Below are positions 61,088 through 64,000 of a DNA stretch of 64,000 nt, piece after piece. Source of the stretch: Batillaria attramentaria (lineage: Eukaryota; Mollusca; Gastropoda; Batillariidae); contig JACVVK020000018.1 of assembly GCA_018292915.2 (NCBI GenBank), positions 1,466,001-1,530,000 on the forward strand, read 5' to 3'. Each line of letters begins with the position of its first letter. Position 1 is the first letter of the stretch. Made by a program: the position numbers and the translations under genes. The notes under the pieces were generated by a model that did no database searches, was not told the DNA's origin, and saw only the letters and a program-made list of their open reading frames with translations.

Positions 61088-63518
61088 GTATCTGTTCACT
61101 GGGAAAAAATGATTTTGCTTTTTTCGTTATCAGCAGCTGTTTTTAGTTATAGGCAATAAAATACTTCTGCCCAACAGCATTTTCTCTGATTTTAAGTTAT
61201 TTGATTGAACACACTCCATCTCCATGCCTCTGCACATACATTTATTCCCCTGGACTTCCTTCCTTTTCCAGTTCCCTCCTGTCATCTTTCATTCTTTTTA
61301 TTGTTGGTTATTTCAGGTGGAGGCCACTTCAGGTGCTGTGGCACATGAGATACATATTTATGCATATATATATATGTAAATGTATACAATGTACTATTGC
61401 TGATGTGATCTCTGTTATAGAAGGTTTTGACAGGGTATGCCTTGCAAATACAATTATGTGGCCTGCAACACAGTATGCTAATATGTACCAGCTGTCATCA
61501 AAACTGTACAAGCTCCCTCTGCAACTTTTGCCATTAATCTGCAAAAAACTGGTTTGCTATGGATGGTACAGTATAGCTCTTACACTATTCTGATGTGCGT
61601 ACTGGGTCACTCACGAATGAGTATGTCACATACCAGGTTCAGCAACAAGGTTCATTGCCACCCATGTCGTGCAATGTGCCCTGTCACCAATCCTGAACAG
61701 CAGTGGCCATTTCACTTTTCAGTCATACTATTCTGCAAAGGGATTTACATACGTGTATGTATAATCACAGACATGTTCCCTGCACTATTCATGACTTTGC
61801 GGTCAACCACTACAGTATTTTATTTCATGCTTTTCTTGGTAGACCTGACTGGTATTTGGACTGGTTATTGGGGCTTCTGTGCTTCTTTATGCACATAGAA
61901 CTTTTCTGATTTAGCATTTCTGTTCAACTTCTACCTGTCAATACTGCTGTTGTTGAATAATAATTATGATCAACACAGAACCACGCTTTTGGACAGAAAT
62001 AACTGCAGCCTTCTGCTCCTGGCGAATTGAATTTTTGTAATAGTAATGCGTGGCTTCTCGGTGTCATGTTATTTGAAACTACACATACAGCGACTGCGTG
62101 AAGTAAGCTGTTAGATGTTTAATCTGGTGAATACCGCTGCCAGTAGGCATCGCCCTCATTAAAGACATTAGAAGTATCGTGTAAGACTAAGAGCATGCCG
62201 AGCACAGGCATACTTACATTCTACTGCAGGCATATATATCTATGGATGTCACAGGCAGCGCTCCACGGGAAAAATATTGAAAATGAAGTTCTTGCAGTGC
62301 GTGGAGTAGGGTTCCTCCTGTTGACAAATTTCTGAGAGAAAAAAAAGTGCTTGTTACCATTCAGTGACTCAGAGCTGATGTTACACTTATTTGCCATTTC
62401 TTTCCCTTCTTTTCAGACTATTGACTTGTCCCAGCTCTCAGAGAGAGAAAGATGGAGGTGAGTAGCTAAATGTACTCCTTTTTGCACTAGAGATCAAATT
62501 GAAATTTCATATCCGAGTCCGACTCTTATGTTTATCAACTATCATTTGAGTAAGTCTGATTTGCATAGATTGGCAACGTCTCTACGTATTTTAAATGGTT
62601 TCAGAACTGAAATGCTTTGAGTATGCATAAGAATGTACATTTAAAAAAAAATACATTGGACTTATCACGTGGTTGAAGAAGATTCAGAATTGCCAGTATG
62701 TTTATTCCAGAGGTGTAATTGTAACAGTTTCCGCAAAATTTGTTCTGTACAGAATCGAGCATCAGCGTTTGCACGAGAAGCATCGTGGCCACGAGGCGAT
62801 GCATGCAGAAATGGCCATCATCCTGCTTCTGACCTTGGTCGTTGCACAGATAGTCCTCGTGCAGTGGAAACTGCGACACTTTAAGTCCTATCAGGTAAAA
62901 CACTCATCCAAGCTTCTCTTTTTCTAACATTGCACATGCATGATCCTTATTTGATTGTTGGCTTATTTTAAACTTGAAGGGCAAAGTGTTGGAAACGTGA
63001 CCATGCATTTGCATCAGGAATTCATTACACACACAGGTGTGCATAAAGTTTTGCTGTGTTTTTAGTGTTGAGCAAGAGTGTGTCTTTATTTTATGTGTAA
63101 AACCACAAATTTCCGGAGGTGATGTCTCCAACTCCAAGGAAGTAGTGCACCTGAACTGTTGATCTAGCTAGTGATGACTCGGTGATTAATTGGTCAGTAT
63201 GCAGTGGACGAGGAATGGATGAAAATACCTCAGTCCTCCTCATAGGTGTTTCTTGAAAACTTTCTTGAATTGCTGCCGTATAGATATATGGTGGTCATAC
63301 TCATAGGGATTTATGTGTAATGGTTTGTATGCACTCATGCAGTTCAACGTATTTTCTTTTCAGCGAGCTACACTGCTGGGAATGTGGTTGATACCAGTTG
63401 CCCTGTGCATCAAGTTTCACTGGATTCGGTTCCTAGTCATCTGGAGCATATTCTCAGTAATAACGGGCTTTGTAGCGTTCAAAGCGTCACGAAAGCCTCT
63501 CTCAGGGTCAACACCAAG
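61034..63518 (+). CDS. RNF121: RING finger protein 121, first four coding exons (gene runs off the window)
   Basis: ER/Golgi multi-pass membrane E3 ubiquitin ligase, linked in other animals to membrane protein quality control and Notch/ion-channel trafficking (family knowledge). Exons: 61034-61087 (probable), 62417-62457, 62753-62894 and 63364-63518. Phases 0, 2, 0, 2 fit throughout. The signature block is EKHRGHEAMHAEMAIILLL, as in vertebrate RNF121, followed by two helices (VVAQIVLVQWK and ATLLGMWLIPVALCIKFHWI), then FKASRKPLSGSTPR. The remaining TM segments and the RING domain must lie beyond 64000. Confidence 0.9.
62417..62457 (+). CDS. RNF121: RNF121 exon 2
   Basis: Acceptor ccttcttttcag. 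TIDLSQLSERERWR matches the vertebrate -MSHLSEEEQWR block. Donor AG|gtgagt, phase 2. Confidence 0.88.
62753..62894 (+). CDS. RNF121: RNF121 exon 3
   Basis: Acceptor ttctgtacag. HEKHRGHEAMHAEMAIILLL, then VVAQIVLVQWKLRHFKSYQ. Donor CAG|gtaaaa, phase 0. Confidence 0.96.
63364..63518 (+). CDS. RNF121: RNF121 exon 4
   Basis: Acceptor attttcttttcag. LLGMWLIPVALCIKFHWIRF, LVIWSIFSVITGFVAFKA and SRKPLSGSTPR. Donor AG|gtaaga, phase 2. No exon 5 was found up to 64000. Confidence 0.96.
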
Positions 63519-64000
63519 GTAAGACCATTGGATTTTTCACACAAAGTATACCGAGCGTGGATGATTTTCCCGTTGTTTCGGTTCTTTTTCCACCAGGTCA
63601 TTCTTCTCATTATTTTAGCATACATATGTTTTAGTGTGAGATGTCTTTCTGCCTCAAGCATGCAACTTTTCAGTTTGTTAGTGCTCATGTGAACAGACAT
63701 TGTTTGCTGAGCTGCAAGCTGTCTATACTTGGGCTTACTTGGACAGGGGTGTAATTTACCTGGTGTGGATTGAGTTGATTCGTGCATGCTCTTCATGTGG
63801 TTCGAATATTCAGGCTTTTTACTTTTGATTCTTGGCATTATGTAAAAACATACGCTGGGGTGTTTCCCCAGGAACCACATGTACCAAATACTTGTGCACT
63901 TCCTTCTGTGTATGATTATCAATATGGCTTTTATTGTTTTAAATATATGAGGGGAAAGCATGAGCTTGGTGGAGATACAACTCTACTATTGTCCAGTTTC

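Overview
The window is nuclear DNA of a multicellular animal, most likely a mollusc and probably a gastropod. The genes have many introns with GT-AG boundaries. Long (AC)n tracts, tRNA-derived SINEs, Penelope-like elements and a cluster of secreted C1q-domain genes are all present, which is a typical molluscan combination. There are no bacterial operons. The species call is inference.

Left part (1-20000): degraded mobile DNA surrounds three C1q-domain units on the minus strand (3304-6175, 6462-9878, 10665-17442). Each splits its C1q domain with a phase-2 intron, and each first-half exon begins in phase 1. Only one signal-peptide exon was found, at 17388-17442. The intron after it holds three tandem near-identical copies of a 1.75 kb unit (11536-16814). 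Around these lie two LINE 3' ends, a 27-bp minisatellite cut into three arrays by insertions, a decayed element carrying SAP and THAP fragments (ISL2EU-like), a Penelope-like element with hammerhead-like ends, foldback repeats, a young SINE with a 13-bp target duplication, and an orphan TMEM272-like last exon on the plus strand.

Middle part (about 25450-50021, minus strand): a complete class V P4-ATPase (ATP10 type, lipid flippase), resolved into 22 shared coding exons plus two mutually exclusive last exons. All splice phases agree, and the predicted proteins have 1223 or 1272 residues. Its introns hold a second Penelope-like element, hAT-like MITEs, a tRNA-like SINE and microsatellites. The region 19866-25447 shows no recognisable gene.

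Right part (50600-64000, plus strand): COMMD8 (five exons, 186 residues) starts 578 bp from ATP10 in a head-to-head arrangement. As I recall, human ATP10D and COMMD8 are also divergent neighbours. Next comes a full-length Ty3/Gypsy retrotransposon (53956-59166) with two LTRs that read identical, a TGTTG target duplication and one in-frame stop between RNase H and integrase. The first four coding exons of RNF121 follow, and that gene runs off the window end.

Functionally, the resident genes are a lipid flippase, a COMMD/Commander trafficking subunit, an ER/Golgi membrane ubiquitin ligase and probably secreted immune lectin-like C1q proteins. Everything else that could be recognised is mobile or repetitive DNA.
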